31,818 nucleotides of DNA from a virus. The DNA is taken from the IMG/VR virus record IMGVR_UViG_3300010885_062701, positions 1 to 31,818 of that record; one strand, written 5' to 3'. The notes beneath the pieces were generated by a model, which was not told where the DNA came from, made no database searches, and saw only the letters and a program-made list of their open reading frames with translations. Of this stretch, positions 1 through 7,752 are shown piece by piece (the first letter of the stretch is position 1; each line of letters starts with the position of its first letter). A program made the translations under genes and the position numbers.

Positions 1-351
1 ATCCTCGAGGCCTCGACCTACTACCGCCCGAGCTACAGCATCGACGGCTCCGGCCAGGTCGGCGCTCCGTTCTCGATCGGCGCCGAGAAGGTTGGTACCC
101 TGAGCAACCGCTTCACGGTGTACAAGGATCCGTACTTCCCCCGCAACAAGATCCTTGTTGGTTTCAAGGGCGGAAGCTACCTCGAGACCGGCTACGTCTA
201 CGCTCCGTACGTCCCGCTGATTGTCACCCCGACGATCTTCGCGCCTGAGGACTTCACCCCGAGAAAGGGTGTCATGACTCGCTACGGCAAGAAGATGGTC
301 AGGTCGGACTTCTACGGTACGGTCACCTGCCTCGACCTCAACATCATCTGA
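1..351 (+). CDS. 23: major capsid protein, T4 gp23-like, C-terminal 116 residues (5' end outside window)
   Basis: The frame is open from base 1 to the TGA at 349-351, so this is the end of a gene that begins left of the window; the GTG at 118 is only an internal Val codon. The C-terminus carries the signature I associate with T4 gp23-type capsid proteins: a GFKGGS segment, then YAPYVPL, then F-x-P-R-K-G-x-x-TRYGKK. In T4 the equivalent stretch has a YKG element, YxPYVPL and a Q-P-K-I-G-F-x-T-R-Y-G element. The protein builds the hexamers of the head shell. A strong hairpin terminator follows within 30 bases, consistent with a highly expressed late gene with its own transcript end. The family is seen directly in the motifs; the gene number is by analogy with T4. 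Confidence 0.88.
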   Translation: MLEASTYYRPSYSIDGSGQVGAPFSIGAEKVGTLSNRFTVYKDPYFPRNKILVGFKGGSYLETGYVYAPYVPLIVTPTIFAPEDFTPRKGVMTRYGKKMVRSDFYGTVTCLDLNII

Positions 352-376
352 TGTAGGGGGTCCTCAGGACACTACG

Positions 377-409
377 CGGCCACCCTTTTGGGTGGCCGTT
401 GTAGTTTTC
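377..409 (+). terminator. intrinsic terminator after the capsid gene
   Basis: A perfect 9-bp GC-rich stem (CGGCCACCC, 377-385, with GGGTGGCCG, 390-398) closes a TTTT loop. It is followed by a T-rich tail, TTGTAGTTTTC. It lies 25 bases after the capsid stop codon and 66 bases before the next start, so it should end or attenuate the capsid transcript and lower expression of the downstream block. Confidence 0.85.
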
Positions 410-464
410 GGTGCACGCTTTTGCTCGTGAGCGGAATATGTATCCCTGTATGGAGAAATAACGT

Positions 465-1427
465 ATGAAGATTACCGAGGCGAGACTTCGCCAGATCCTT
501 CGTGAGGAATCACGTCGCGTTAGATTGTTTGAAGCACCTGCAGACGACGGTGATACAGGAACAGCGAGCGTATCTGCACCAGCACCAGCTCAAGCAGCAC
601 CAGCCGCGCCAGCAACACCGGCAGCGCCTTCCGCTCCCGTCGACCCTGCTGCTGCAGCGGACGCGCAGCTTGAAGCTGACCTCAAAGATATTATGTTCGG
701 CGCAGGTGGAACGGCAGAGACGGGTCGTGATTCAGCTAGCAATTCGACCCTAACGGGAACTGATCCACTTCTTTACTGTGATATGAATGTCGATGCGTTG
801 GGCCCACTTTCAGGTGGAATGGAGGGTCAAGACGACGGTGACCTTGATGACCTTCCGTCTGCTTACAAGCAGGAGATATTCGATCAAGTTCTCTCCGCTG
901 CTAAGTCTGGAACTCTCAATGCGGATAGCTTGTATAAGATCGTTAACGACAAGTACAAGGAAGCTTTCCCGGCTCTGGACAATCTAGAGAGAGAGGACAG
1001 AACGTACGCTCTGGGAACAGATTTCTTCTGGCGTTTTATTAGCGCGGCGATCATGAAGTGGAAAAAAGCGGGCGGGAAGCCCGGCGGCGCCGTCGCTCCG
1101 GCACCTTCTCCCACACCAACTCCAGGTCCTGGTCCGACACCAACTCCTGGAACGAAGACGTACACCGTCGTAAGAGGAGATACTCTGTCGCAGATCTGCC
1201 TTCGTTTCTACGGAAATGGAACCCCTCCAGCTTACAAAGCGCTTGCAGCTGCTCTTAACAAACCAGACCCCAACGTGATAAAAGTCAATGAGAAGCTGGC
1301 TCTTCCGACGTCTATAACTGTGAATGGTGCTGCTCTCCAACGCAGGGACACCGCACCCATAGCAAGAGGCTCAGGGGGTACATTGACGGAAGGCCGTCGG
1401 AAGATCTCGATCAACTGGGGCATCTGA
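465..1427 (+). CDS. LysM-domain protein with ITEARLRQILREE leader
   Basis: This 320-residue protein starts at ATG 465 after a GGAGA site at 452-456. Parts in order: a charged helical leader (residues 2-15, I-T-E-A-R-L-R-Q-I-L-R-E-E); an Ala/Pro-rich low-complexity linker (about 25-70); a globular region (about 75-200) I do not recognise; a Pro/Thr/Gly linker (about 208-230); and a LysM module (about 232-282) with the hallmark Y-T-V-x-x-G-D-T-L-S-x-I, then N-x-x-x-P-x-x-I-K-V-N-E-K-L-x-L-P. LysM domains bind GlcNAc in peptidoglycan. No lytic catalytic domain is evident, so a structural or packaged wall-binding role is more likely than a lysin. It opens a four-gene block after the capsid terminator. 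The leader recurs at 4785. The LysM call is firm; the role is inferred. Confidence 0.8.
   Translation: MKITEARLRQILREESRRVRLFEAPADDGDTGTASVSAPAPAQAAPAAPATPAAPSAPVDPAAAADAQLEADLKDIMFGAGGTAETGRDSASNSTLTGTDPLLYCDMNVDALGPLSGGMEGQDDGDLDDLPSAYKQEIFDQVLSAAKSGTLNADSLYKIVNDKYKEAFPALDNLEREDRTYALGTDFFWRFISAAIMKWKKAGGKPGGAVAPAPSPTPTPGPGPTPTPGTKTYTVVRGDTLSQICLRFYGNGTPPAYKALAAALNKPDPNVIKVNEKLALPTSITVNGAALQRRDTAPIARGSGGTLTEGRRKISINWGI
1113..1150 (+). repeat. short direct repeat in a Pro/Thr linker
   Basis: Two 14-base copies differing at one base, ACACCAACTCCAGG (1113-1126) and ACACCAACTCCTGG (1137-1150), encode a PTPTPG-type linker before the LysM domain. This is probably a coding repeat that varies in length by slippage, not a regulatory element. 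Confidence 0.6.
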
Positions 1428-1443
1428 GCTCAAGGAGCGTAAA

Positions 1444-2979
1444 TTGTTTAGCATCTCAAAGTTCATGTTCGGTGCTGCTCCCGTCAATGAGGGGGGCAAC
1501 ACCAGAGCACTCGTTCGAGACCCAGAGACGGGCCTAGTTTCGGGTCCTGACCAGGTCAGGCAGTTCCGCGGTCGATCTGCTTTTGCTGAAAAAATAGATC
1601 TTCGATCCGGCAGGATAAATCGTCAGGATCTGAGACGCGACGTCATTGAGATGCTTCAGGTCCTCGATGATGAGTTCAACAACGACCACGGTGAGCCGCT
1701 TTGGGATCGAGCCCAACGCGATGATGTCCTGGGTTCCGGATTCGCCTTTAACGGATCATCAGCGCATCTCTTCGCCCCTCCAGAGACTCTGTCGGACGAG
1801 AAGTTCCTAGAGTTTAAGCCGACAGTGGGGGACATCGACCTCACGGTTCCAGTTGATAAGATGAACGGGCTCTTTTCAACGCTCAACCGTCGTGAGGATG
1901 AGCAGCTCACCCCAAGAATTGCGTACGTCGGTCACAACAAAAAGAGCCCGGGTCAGCACCAGATCAACGCTCTCTTCGCTTACACATGGGATCCCTCCGC
2001 TCCTCCCGGTGAGGGGGATACGTTCTTTCAGATTGACTTCGAAGGATCTGAGTACGAGGGCGGTCGACCCTCTCCGTGGGCAAAGTTTTCATACTCGTCC
2101 TCCTGGAGAGACATCGAGGCGGGTGTGAAAGGTCTCGCGCACAAGATCCTTCTATTCTCGCTTGCTGCAGTTCGTTCTCCCCCACCCATCGATGCACGTC
2201 TTGCCACGGACGCAGCCTCGGCCGAGAATCCGAAGATCTCGATGACCAAGGACAGGAAGTACGTGCCACCCAGCGCCGAGGAGATCGAGAGCAAGATCCA
2301 GGCTCGTGCGTCCGAGATCGAATCACAGCAGCCTCGAATAAGCCCGGCGACCGCTCGCCGTAAAGCTGAGACCGAGGTCAAGGCTGAGCTCTCAGCAGCT
2401 GAGAAGAAGCCCGCTCGTTTGAGACCCATGAAATCCCTCGATCTTGTGACTGGATACTCCGACAGGTACAGGAAGCTCGACTGGCAGCACAACGGGAATG
2501 ATGTCTACAAGTACTTGAAACGAGTTGAGAGAACCCAAGCGATTCGTGATATCAGACAAATATTCACAGGGATGTTCGGAGATAATCCGCCGCCTACGGA
2601 AAAAGAGATGGAGGACTTTGGATCATTCCTCGGTACGCTCGATATAATGAAAAACAGGATGACTCCACCTGAAATTGTTAGGGTTTACGAGGAGATGGCA
2701 ATCAGGCTCTTCGGTGCAGTTGCCCAGCAAATTTCAGCAACTGACAAGAACGAAGATATGAGCGTCAAGGAAAAGATCCTTGAGGTCTTCAGGCAAATCC
2801 TTCCCGAAGCTGAATCCTCCACGATGGACATCGAGGGTATGAAGGCAAGCTTCTACGCGAAGTACAAGGTTCGTGGAGAGGAAGGATTCACTGAGGACGA
2901 CACAGCTCCAGGTGAAGTCGATGAATCGAAAGCTTATCGTCTCAATCGTCTCATAGAATCTGCAATCTGGGGAAGCTGA
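1444..2979 (+). CDS. Pol-beta-superfamily nucleotidyltransferase-like protein
   Basis: This 511-residue protein most likely starts at TTG 1444, because AAGGAG (1432-1437) sits six bases upstream and no better start is near. An N-GSS motif (in FNGSSAHLF, about residue 103) is followed by K-P-T-V-G-D-I-D-L-T-V-P, with GDID at residues 129-132. This is the hG[GS]...DxD arrangement of Pol-beta-type nucleotidyltransferases, whose two Asp residues hold the metal. I have seen similar short phage proteins in T4-like genomes annotated only as nucleotidyltransferase. The C-terminal 250 residues are Lys/Glu-rich and helical with no recognised domain, and end in R-L-N-R-L-I-E-S. An early VNEGGN segment resembles the start region of other marine phage relatives. 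It overlaps the next gene at TGATG, so the two are probably translationally coupled. Substrate unknown. Confidence 0.6.
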   Translation: MFSISKFMFGAAPVNEGGNTRALVRDPETGLVSGPDQVRQFRGRSAFAEKIDLRSGRINRQDLRRDVIEMLQVLDDEFNNDHGEPLWDRAQRDDVLGSGFAFNGSSAHLFAPPETLSDEKFLEFKPTVGDIDLTVPVDKMNGLFSTLNRREDEQLTPRIAYVGHNKKSPGQHQINALFAYTWDPSAPPGEGDTFFQIDFEGSEYEGGRPSPWAKFSYSSSWRDIEAGVKGLAHKILLFSLAAVRSPPPIDARLATDAASAENPKISMTKDRKYVPPSAEEIESKIQARASEIESQQPRISPATARRKAETEVKAELSAAEKKPARLRPMKSLDLVTGYSDRYRKLDWQHNGNDVYKYLKRVERTQAIRDIRQIFTGMFGDNPPPTEKEMEDFGSFLGTLDIMKNRMTPPEIVRVYEEMAIRLFGAVAQQISATDKNEDMSVKEKILEVFRQILPEAESSTMDIEGMKASFYAKYKVRGEEGFTEDDTAPGEVDESKAYRLNRLIESAIWGS

Positions 2980-4781
2980 TGTCAACCGATATCTCGATCG
3001 AAGATCTCAAGAAGGTCATGGTTCGTCCTGACGCGTCTCCACGCGCGCGGGCCAATGATATAAAGAAAGCCCAGGTGTTCCTGAGTGATCCCAGCATCAA
3101 GATCGTAGAGAAGATCGACGGCACGAAGCTCACGCTCCTCCGTCGAAACAACGCGTTCGATCCAGAAGATTACACCAAGAATTGGTACATCGCTTACAAG
3201 GGCAACGTCATCTATCCGGGTGAGGCACGCGGCCTTGCTGCACGCGAGGAGGAGGTTCGTTCAGGATCATCCGGAACAGCTCAGTACTCTCTCGTTCACT
3301 CTCACCTTGCGCAGGTTCATAGAAACACCGCTGCGATTCCTCCCGGGACCGAATTCTTTCTCGAGTTTGTTCAGCGGAAGCCAACGATCAGCCGTGAGTA
3401 TCCTCGGAAGCATGGGATCTTCCTGACCCTCTTCGGTCCTTCAAGGTACAAGGTGACAGGAACCTATCTTGTCTCGAACATCACTCCGCAGAACGATGAG
3501 GCAAAGCTCGAGGAGTATGCCAGGTTGCTCGGAGTTCAGACATATCCCGTTCTCTTCGAAGGTAACCTCGAGTCATTCCAGGGATTGAAGTCGGGCATCA
3601 AGAGCGCTTCCATCGAGCGACGGGCTGCCGACCTTGATTCAAAGCTAAGAGCAGCTTACGGAGACTCTGGTCCTGATCGAGTTCTGAAGATAGTCGATTC
3701 TATCTACGATTTATTCTCTGACTTCGATACATCGCTCTCAACAGAGAGCGAGCGCTCACCAGCAGAGGGATCTGTCTTTAGGACGTCGGCCACCCAGGCC
3801 CTGTACAAGGCACTTCGTTTTGACCAGCACGATGTTGAGCATCGACAGGCGATCAAGCAGAAGTTTAGGGCTGCGACGAAGGAGGACGAACAGGCTTACT
3901 GGAACGGCATCGTTAGCATCGCCAATGAGATCTCGTCTGAGCACGCTCCCGCCCAGCGTCGAAACGTGCCCGAGAGCGATCTCGATGAAATTTTCGAGAG
4001 GATCCACGCGGAGTGTTACTTCGACGCTGCGATCTCGAATCGATTGGGTGCTCTAAATCATCCGAAGACTCTCATACAACGTCAGGAGGACCTGTTCCTC
4101 ACAACGAAGACGCAGGTGATGAAGCGTCTCGAGATTGGGACGCAGAACGGAATCAGCATTGGAATCTTCGTAGTCTCTGGAAAGCCCGTCCACGCTGGTC
4201 ACTGGCAGATGATCAGCCTCGCATCTCAGGAGTGCGACGAGGCTCTCATAATCACTTCGACCGCTGGCCGCGATGAGCTGCCACCGGGCGTGATGATCGA
4301 CGCGTGGAAGGCGGTGCTGGAGCCCCAGTTTCACCGTGATTTTCCGAATGCGACCCTCATCATCTCACCGGAATCTCCGCTGAGCCTCGCTGTCGATAAG
4401 ATGCGTCAGCTGAAGAACGTTGTCAGCAAGTTCGTGTTCTACTCTGACGATGAGGACGCTCGGGTGAAATACTCACCCTCGAAGATGGCTGATAACATCA
4501 GGGATCCAGCTGTCATAGAGAAATTCGAGCAGCGTCCGGTATCGAGAGCTGAGACCGTCCAGATCTCAGGGACAAGGATGAGGCAGTTTCTCGCCGCCGA
4601 TGATAAGCAGTCATTCGACCAGTACGTGCCCCAGACCTTGAGTCCGGAGATGAAGGACAAGTACTGGTCCATCCTGAAGGGTGAGCACGGAGCGATTGTC
4701 GATTCCCGCAGAAGGTCATCTCTGCTTAAGATTCTTTTTGAAAGTGTCAAGAACAAAAATAAATACAAGAAAGGGAGATAA
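2979..4781 (+). CDS. fusion of ligase-like (KxDG) domain and HxGH nucleotidylyltransferase
   Basis: This 600-residue protein starts at ATG 2979, overlapping the previous stop. The N-terminal half has V-E-K-I-D-G-T-K, with K45-I-D-G48 matching motif I of covalent nucleotidyltransferases (RNA/DNA ligases and capping enzymes), then E-F-F-L-E-F (about 127-132) like motif III, and A-E-G-S-V-F (about 265) like motif IV. The C-terminal half has H405-A-G-H408, the (H/T)xGH nucleotide-binding motif of NMN/nicotinate adenylyl- and cytidylyltransferases, and I529-S-G-T-R-M-R535, close to their ISSTxxR motif. A ligase-type adenylyltransferase is thus joined to a Rossmann-type adenylyl- or cytidylyltransferase. 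A role in RNA repair or NAD-linked nucleotide metabolism is plausible but inferred. The tail is basic and ends with L-L-K-I-L-F-E-S and a Lys-rich segment. GGGAG for the next gene lies inside its last codons. Confidence 0.68.
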   Translation: MSTDISIEDLKKVMVRPDASPRARANDIKKAQVFLSDPSIKIVEKIDGTKLTLLRRNNAFDPEDYTKNWYIAYKGNVIYPGEARGLAAREEEVRSGSSGTAQYSLVHSHLAQVHRNTAAIPPGTEFFLEFVQRKPTISREYPRKHGIFLTLFGPSRYKVTGTYLVSNITPQNDEAKLEEYARLLGVQTYPVLFEGNLESFQGLKSGIKSASIERRAADLDSKLRAAYGDSGPDRVLKIVDSIYDLFSDFDTSLSTESERSPAEGSVFRTSATQALYKALRFDQHDVEHRQAIKQKFRAATKEDEQAYWNGIVSIANEISSEHAPAQRRNVPESDLDEIFERIHAECYFDAAISNRLGALNHPKTLIQRQEDLFLTTKTQVMKRLEIGTQNGISIGIFVVSGKPVHAGHWQMISLASQECDEALIITSTAGRDELPPGVMIDAWKAVLEPQFHRDFPNATLIISPESPLSLAVDKMRQLKNVVSKFVFYSDDEDARVKYSPSKMADNIRDPAVIEKFEQRPVSRAETVQISGTRMRQFLAADDKQSFDQYVPQTLSPEMKDKYWSILKGEHGAIVDSRRRSSLLKILFESVKNKNKYKKGR

Positions 4782-4784
4782 ATC

Positions 4785-5852
4785 ATGTTAATTTCTGAGT
4801 CCACGCTGCGTCGTATCATACGCGAGGAAGCTCACAGAGCGATGAGAGAGCAGGCAGCCACACGCACTATTTCCGGTGCGATCAAGGTCGGACAGGGAAT
4901 TCCCTTGGGAATGCCAGGTACCCCGATCAACGCTGGAAACTGGACGATTCCTGTGAGCCTAGCCGATAGGATGCGTAATGACCCGACGTTCCTACAGGTT
5001 CATGCTGGCGCCGGTGCAGGGCAGGGACAGGTCACCTTAAAGACCGGATCCAAGGGAACCGCTGTCAGCATCTATCAGGAGCTTCTGCAGCTTGCCATGA
5101 ACGCCTCAGGCATTCCACTGCCGAAAGGATTCAAGGTCGACGGTGACTACGGTCCTAACACTCAGAAAGCGACGATAGCCTTCCAGAACGCCGCTAGCCT
5201 TCCAGTGGACGGCGTCGTAGGTCGAAATGTTATTGCAGCTCTCATTGGAAAGCAGGCCGCGATCACGGGTAAGACTGGCATCGACACGGCTCCTGTGCAG
5301 TCGACATTGCAGGTTCAGGCGCCCAACACTCCGATCGGTCAGGATCAGACCGCGCGCGATGTGAACACGGTCATGAACCTGCTGGCAAGGTCGGTCCAGA
5401 CGGCGATCGATCAGTATCAGGATACCACAAACGGCAGAAACATCTTTGACCAGAAGATGCTGTTCGCCCGCGATAACCTGCGGTTCGCAGTCCTCCTCGC
5501 AAATGCAGCGCAGACGGCGAGATCTGTTGGAACCGTTGCGACCCGCAGTGAGTTAAGCATGATCATCCAGAAGCTGACCGAGATCAAAGTCCTATTCGCA
5601 AATCATCTAGGAGTTCCGGCTACAGGTGACATAACGAAGGGAGAGGACAGCGCGGTTGAGATGACATCTGGCACCAATCGTGAGGCTAGCAGATTCATCT
5701 ACATCGTCAACAACCCAACGGCTGACAGCCTCCTGATCCTTGCCAAGAAGCCGTACGCTCTGGGCGGTGGAACCATGGTCGGGGTTGCAGGTGCCATGAC
5801 CTCACAGTCCGCGAAGAAGACGTACTTGGCCAATCAGGCCAGCGTGAAGTAA
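4785..5852 (+). CDS. peptidoglycan-binding protein (PG_binding_1 type) with leader peptide
   Basis: This 355-residue protein starts at ATG 4785, three bases after the previous stop, with GGGAG at 4773-4777. Residues 2-16 (I-S-E-S-T-L-R-R-I-I-R-E-E-A) repeat the leader of the LysM protein at 465. Residues about 84-154 form a peptidoglycan-binding domain of the PG_binding_1 type: L-K-x-G-S-x-G-x-x-V-x-x-x-Q-x-L-L, then V-D-G-D-Y-G-P-N-T, then A-F-Q-N, then V-D-G-V-V-G-x-x-V-I-A-A-L. The remaining 200 residues are unrecognised and contain no visible amidase, muramidase or peptidase motif. It closes the accessory block and is followed by a strong hairpin. It may be a virion-associated wall-binding protein, or head or internal protein; the binding domain is firm, the location is not. 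Confidence 0.78.
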   Translation: MLISESTLRRIIREEAHRAMREQAATRTISGAIKVGQGIPLGMPGTPINAGNWTIPVSLADRMRNDPTFLQVHAGAGAGQGQVTLKTGSKGTAVSIYQELLQLAMNASGIPLPKGFKVDGDYGPNTQKATIAFQNAASLPVDGVVGRNVIAALIGKQAAITGKTGIDTAPVQSTLQVQAPNTPIGQDQTARDVNTVMNLLARSVQTAIDQYQDTTNGRNIFDQKMLFARDNLRFAVLLANAAQTARSVGTVATRSELSMIIQKLTEIKVLFANHLGVPATGDITKGEDSAVEMTSGTNREASRFIYIVNNPTADSLLILAKKPYALGGGTMVGVAGAMTSQSAKKTYLANQASVK

Positions 5853-5871
5853 GTTTCACACGTTGATCAAT

Positions 5872-5898
5872 GAACGAGCGGCTTCACGCCGCTCGTTC
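5872..5898 (+). terminator. strong hairpin, probable terminator, after the peptidoglycan-binding gene
   Basis: A perfect 11-bp stem (GAACGAGCGGC, 5872-5882; GCCGCTCGTTC, 5888-5898) encloses a 5-base loop. The tail CTATTTAAGG is only partly T-rich, so this may be a leaky terminator or an mRNA-stabilising 3' structure. It separates the accessory block from the neck genes. Confidence 0.65.
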
Positions 5899-5907
5899 CT
5901 ATTTAAG
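5899..5907 (+). promoter_or_regulatory. candidate late-promoter-like element CTATTTAAG
   Basis: This AT-rich element immediately follows the hairpin and precedes the neck gene start by 14 bases. It resembles AATAGTTAAG, found exactly twice before the second sheath gene and the tube gene. An AT-rich minus-10 element alone would fit the T4-type late promoter design (TATAAATA), but the sequence here differs, so this is a weak inference. Confidence 0.25.
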
Positions 5908-5921
5908 GTCGGAGACACTAG

Positions 5922-7094
5922 ATGTCAACATTCACGACCACCTTAAACCCAACTCCATTCGGTTTTTTCGATTCCGACACCGCGTTTCAGGCTGAAGCTG
6001 ATGCGATGGTGGCATTTGTGAAACGTCGTCTTGGAGATGACGTTCTGTCTGTCGAGTTGACGAAGAAGCAGATTTGGTCATGTTTCGAGGAAGCTTTCCT
6101 CGAATACGGATCGATCGTTAATCAGTACCAGGCGAAGAGCCAGCTGCTCTCGCTTCTCGGCATGCAGACTGGAAGTCTCGATGAGGCAACCCAGAAGCTT
6201 CCTCGTGACACCCTCAACTACATCGTGCGTTTGGCTGAGCCCTACGCCGTTGAGGCTGGTCTCGGTGGAACCTACAATGCAGTTTCGGGCGCGATTCAGC
6301 TTCGTCAGAATGTGCAGGATTATGATCTCTACACTGATCTTGTGGATCCATCGACCGGAACACCTGTCGTGAGCTCATCTCTAAATCCAGAGCATCGAAA
6401 GATGAGGATCTTCGAGATCATGCACTTCAACCCATCCGCAGCGTATCGATTCTTCGATACGACATCGGCCATCAACTACCTCAACAACGAGTTCAGCTTC
6501 GAGTCGTTCACGCCAGAGACCGTCTTTTATGTGCTGCCGGTGTTCGAGGACATCCTCCGTGGCGGTCAGATGAACATCTCGAACAGGGTCCGTCGTTCGA
6601 ACTACAGCTACCGTGTAACGGGAACGAAGATCAGGATATTCCCATCACCGACAGCGACAAACCCCCTGAAGCTCTGGGTCCGTGTGGGATTCGAATCCAA
6701 CCCGTTAAACCCATCGATACCGGATGCCTCGGTGTCGGGTGTCTCAAATCTATCCAACGTTCCCTACGGTAATTTCGTTTACGCGAGGGTGAATTCCATG
6801 GCTCGTCAGTGGGTCCGGCAGTACGCGCTTGCCCTCGCCAAGGAGCTTTTGGGTATGATCAGGTCCAAGTTTGGGTCCGTTCCGATCCCGGGGGGTGAGC
6901 TTCAACTGGACGGCGGAGATCTGAAGTCATCGGCGAAAGAGGAGAAAGATAAGCTTCGAACAGATCTCAAGGAAATGCTGGACTCGATGACTTACAACAA
7001 GCTCATCGAGACGAAGGCAGCAGAGGTTGACAATGTTCAGAAGATACTCAAGGCGACACCGATACCGATGGGTCGTGTCATAACGATCGGGTGA
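5922..7094 (+). CDS. 13: neck / head-tail connector protein, T4 gp13-like
   Basis: This 390-residue protein starts at ATG 5922 with GGAG at 5911-5914. The N-terminus has the helical pattern of head-tail connectors, V-K-R-R-L-G-D-D-V-L-S-V-E-L-T-x-x-Q-I-W-S-C-F-E-E-A, followed by Y-G-S-I-V. The C-terminus has Y-A-L-A-L-A-K-E-L-L-G-x-I-R-S-K-F-G-S-V-P-I-P-G-G and a Leu-Asp-Gly element, which I associate with the neck protein placed just before gp14 in T4-like marine phages. It would join portal vertex and tail after DNA packaging. It is longer than T4 gp13 (about 309 residues). Order (neck, gp14-like, gp15-like, sheath, tube) supports the call. The number 13 is by position and pattern, not proven. 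Confidence 0.62.
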   Translation: MSTFTTTLNPTPFGFFDSDTAFQAEADAMVAFVKRRLGDDVLSVELTKKQIWSCFEEAFLEYGSIVNQYQAKSQLLSLLGMQTGSLDEATQKLPRDTLNYIVRLAEPYAVEAGLGGTYNAVSGAIQLRQNVQDYDLYTDLVDPSTGTPVVSSSLNPEHRKMRIFEIMHFNPSAAYRFFDTTSAINYLNNEFSFESFTPETVFYVLPVFEDILRGGQMNISNRVRRSNYSYRVTGTKIRIFPSPTATNPLKLWVRVGFESNPLNPSIPDASVSGVSNLSNVPYGNFVYARVNSMARQWVRQYALALAKELLGMIRSKFGSVPIPGGELQLDGGDLKSSAKEEKDKLRTDLKEMLDSMTYNKLIETKAAEVDNVQKILKATPIPMGRVITIG

Positions 7095-7098
7095 TCAG

Positions 7099-7752
7099 AT
7101 GGCAAGACTTTTCATCACCCCTCGTGAGCTTGATCTCATAAGCGACCTCACGAAGGAGATCATCAAGGACGTCATCGGTCAGAAGATATACTACTATCCT
7201 ATCAGGACGGACGTCACCCAGGTTCACGATGTTTACGAGGAATCGACCGAGAAGGTGTTCGATCCTCCGATAGAGATCGATGCTCTCGTTGAATGGTCAC
7301 CCGGTGAGGTGAAGACGAGCAAGTTCGGAAGCGAGAAATTTCACTCGATCGAGGCCAGGGTGCACGCTCAGGATCTCACGGACCGAGGTCTTCGTATGAA
7401 GATGGGCGATTTCATGTCGTACGGATCCGTTTTCTTTGAGATCACACAGGTCGTGACGATCAGCAAGATATTCGGGCAGGTGGAACATGTCACCGGCTAC
7501 AAGCTCATGGGTAAGCAGGCAAGGCAGGATCTCATCAGCAGGACCGCTCCGGGTCCCGCCGCTCAGAATCTCGAGGAGGAAAAGATCACGCAGACGACGT
7601 TCGTTCAGCAACGAGGTGCAGCATCAAACGAGTCTGGCGAGACTGCGGACCGGCGTGAGCTGCAGGCTGACGGAAAACTTGAGGCCCCGCTCACCGGTCC
7701 GAAGAAGGTCGCACCCGATGGGATCAATTCATCTTTCTACGGTGACGAATGA
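7099..7752 (+). CDS. 14: neck protein, T4 gp14-like
   Basis: This 217-residue protein starts at ATG 7099, four bases after the previous stop; only a weak GGTGA-type site is present, suggesting coupled translation. The pattern L-T-K-E-I-I-K-D-V-I-G-Q-K-I-Y-Y-Y-P-I, then H-D-V-Y-E-E-S, then D-L-T-D-R-G, G-D-F-M-S-Y-G and I-F-G-Q-V-E-H is what I recall for gp14-type neck proteins in T4-like marine phages. The last 60 residues are polar and Gln/Glu-rich, probably flexible. In T4, gp13 and gp14 form the neck collar that closes the filled head. It overlaps the next gene by ATGA (7749-7752). Confidence 0.62.
   Translation: MARLFITPRELDLISDLTKEIIKDVIGQKIYYYPIRTDVTQVHDVYEESTEKVFDPPIEIDALVEWSPGEVKTSKFGSEKFHSIEARVHAQDLTDRGLRMKMGDFMSYGSVFFEITQVVTISKIFGQVEHVTGYKLMGKQARQDLISRTAPGPAAQNLEEEKITQTTFVQQRGAASNESGETADRRELQADGKLEAPLTGPKKVAPDGINSSFYGDE

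Noticed and set aside
118-351. Independent 77-residue gene starting at GTG 118
   Set aside because: The same frame is open to base 1 and upstream codons continue the capsid protein, so the GTG is internal.
560-665. CRISPR-like or tandem repeat in the LysM gene
   Set aside because: The repetition is Ala/Pro codon low complexity (GCA/CCA runs) of irregular period within a coding region, with no spacers.
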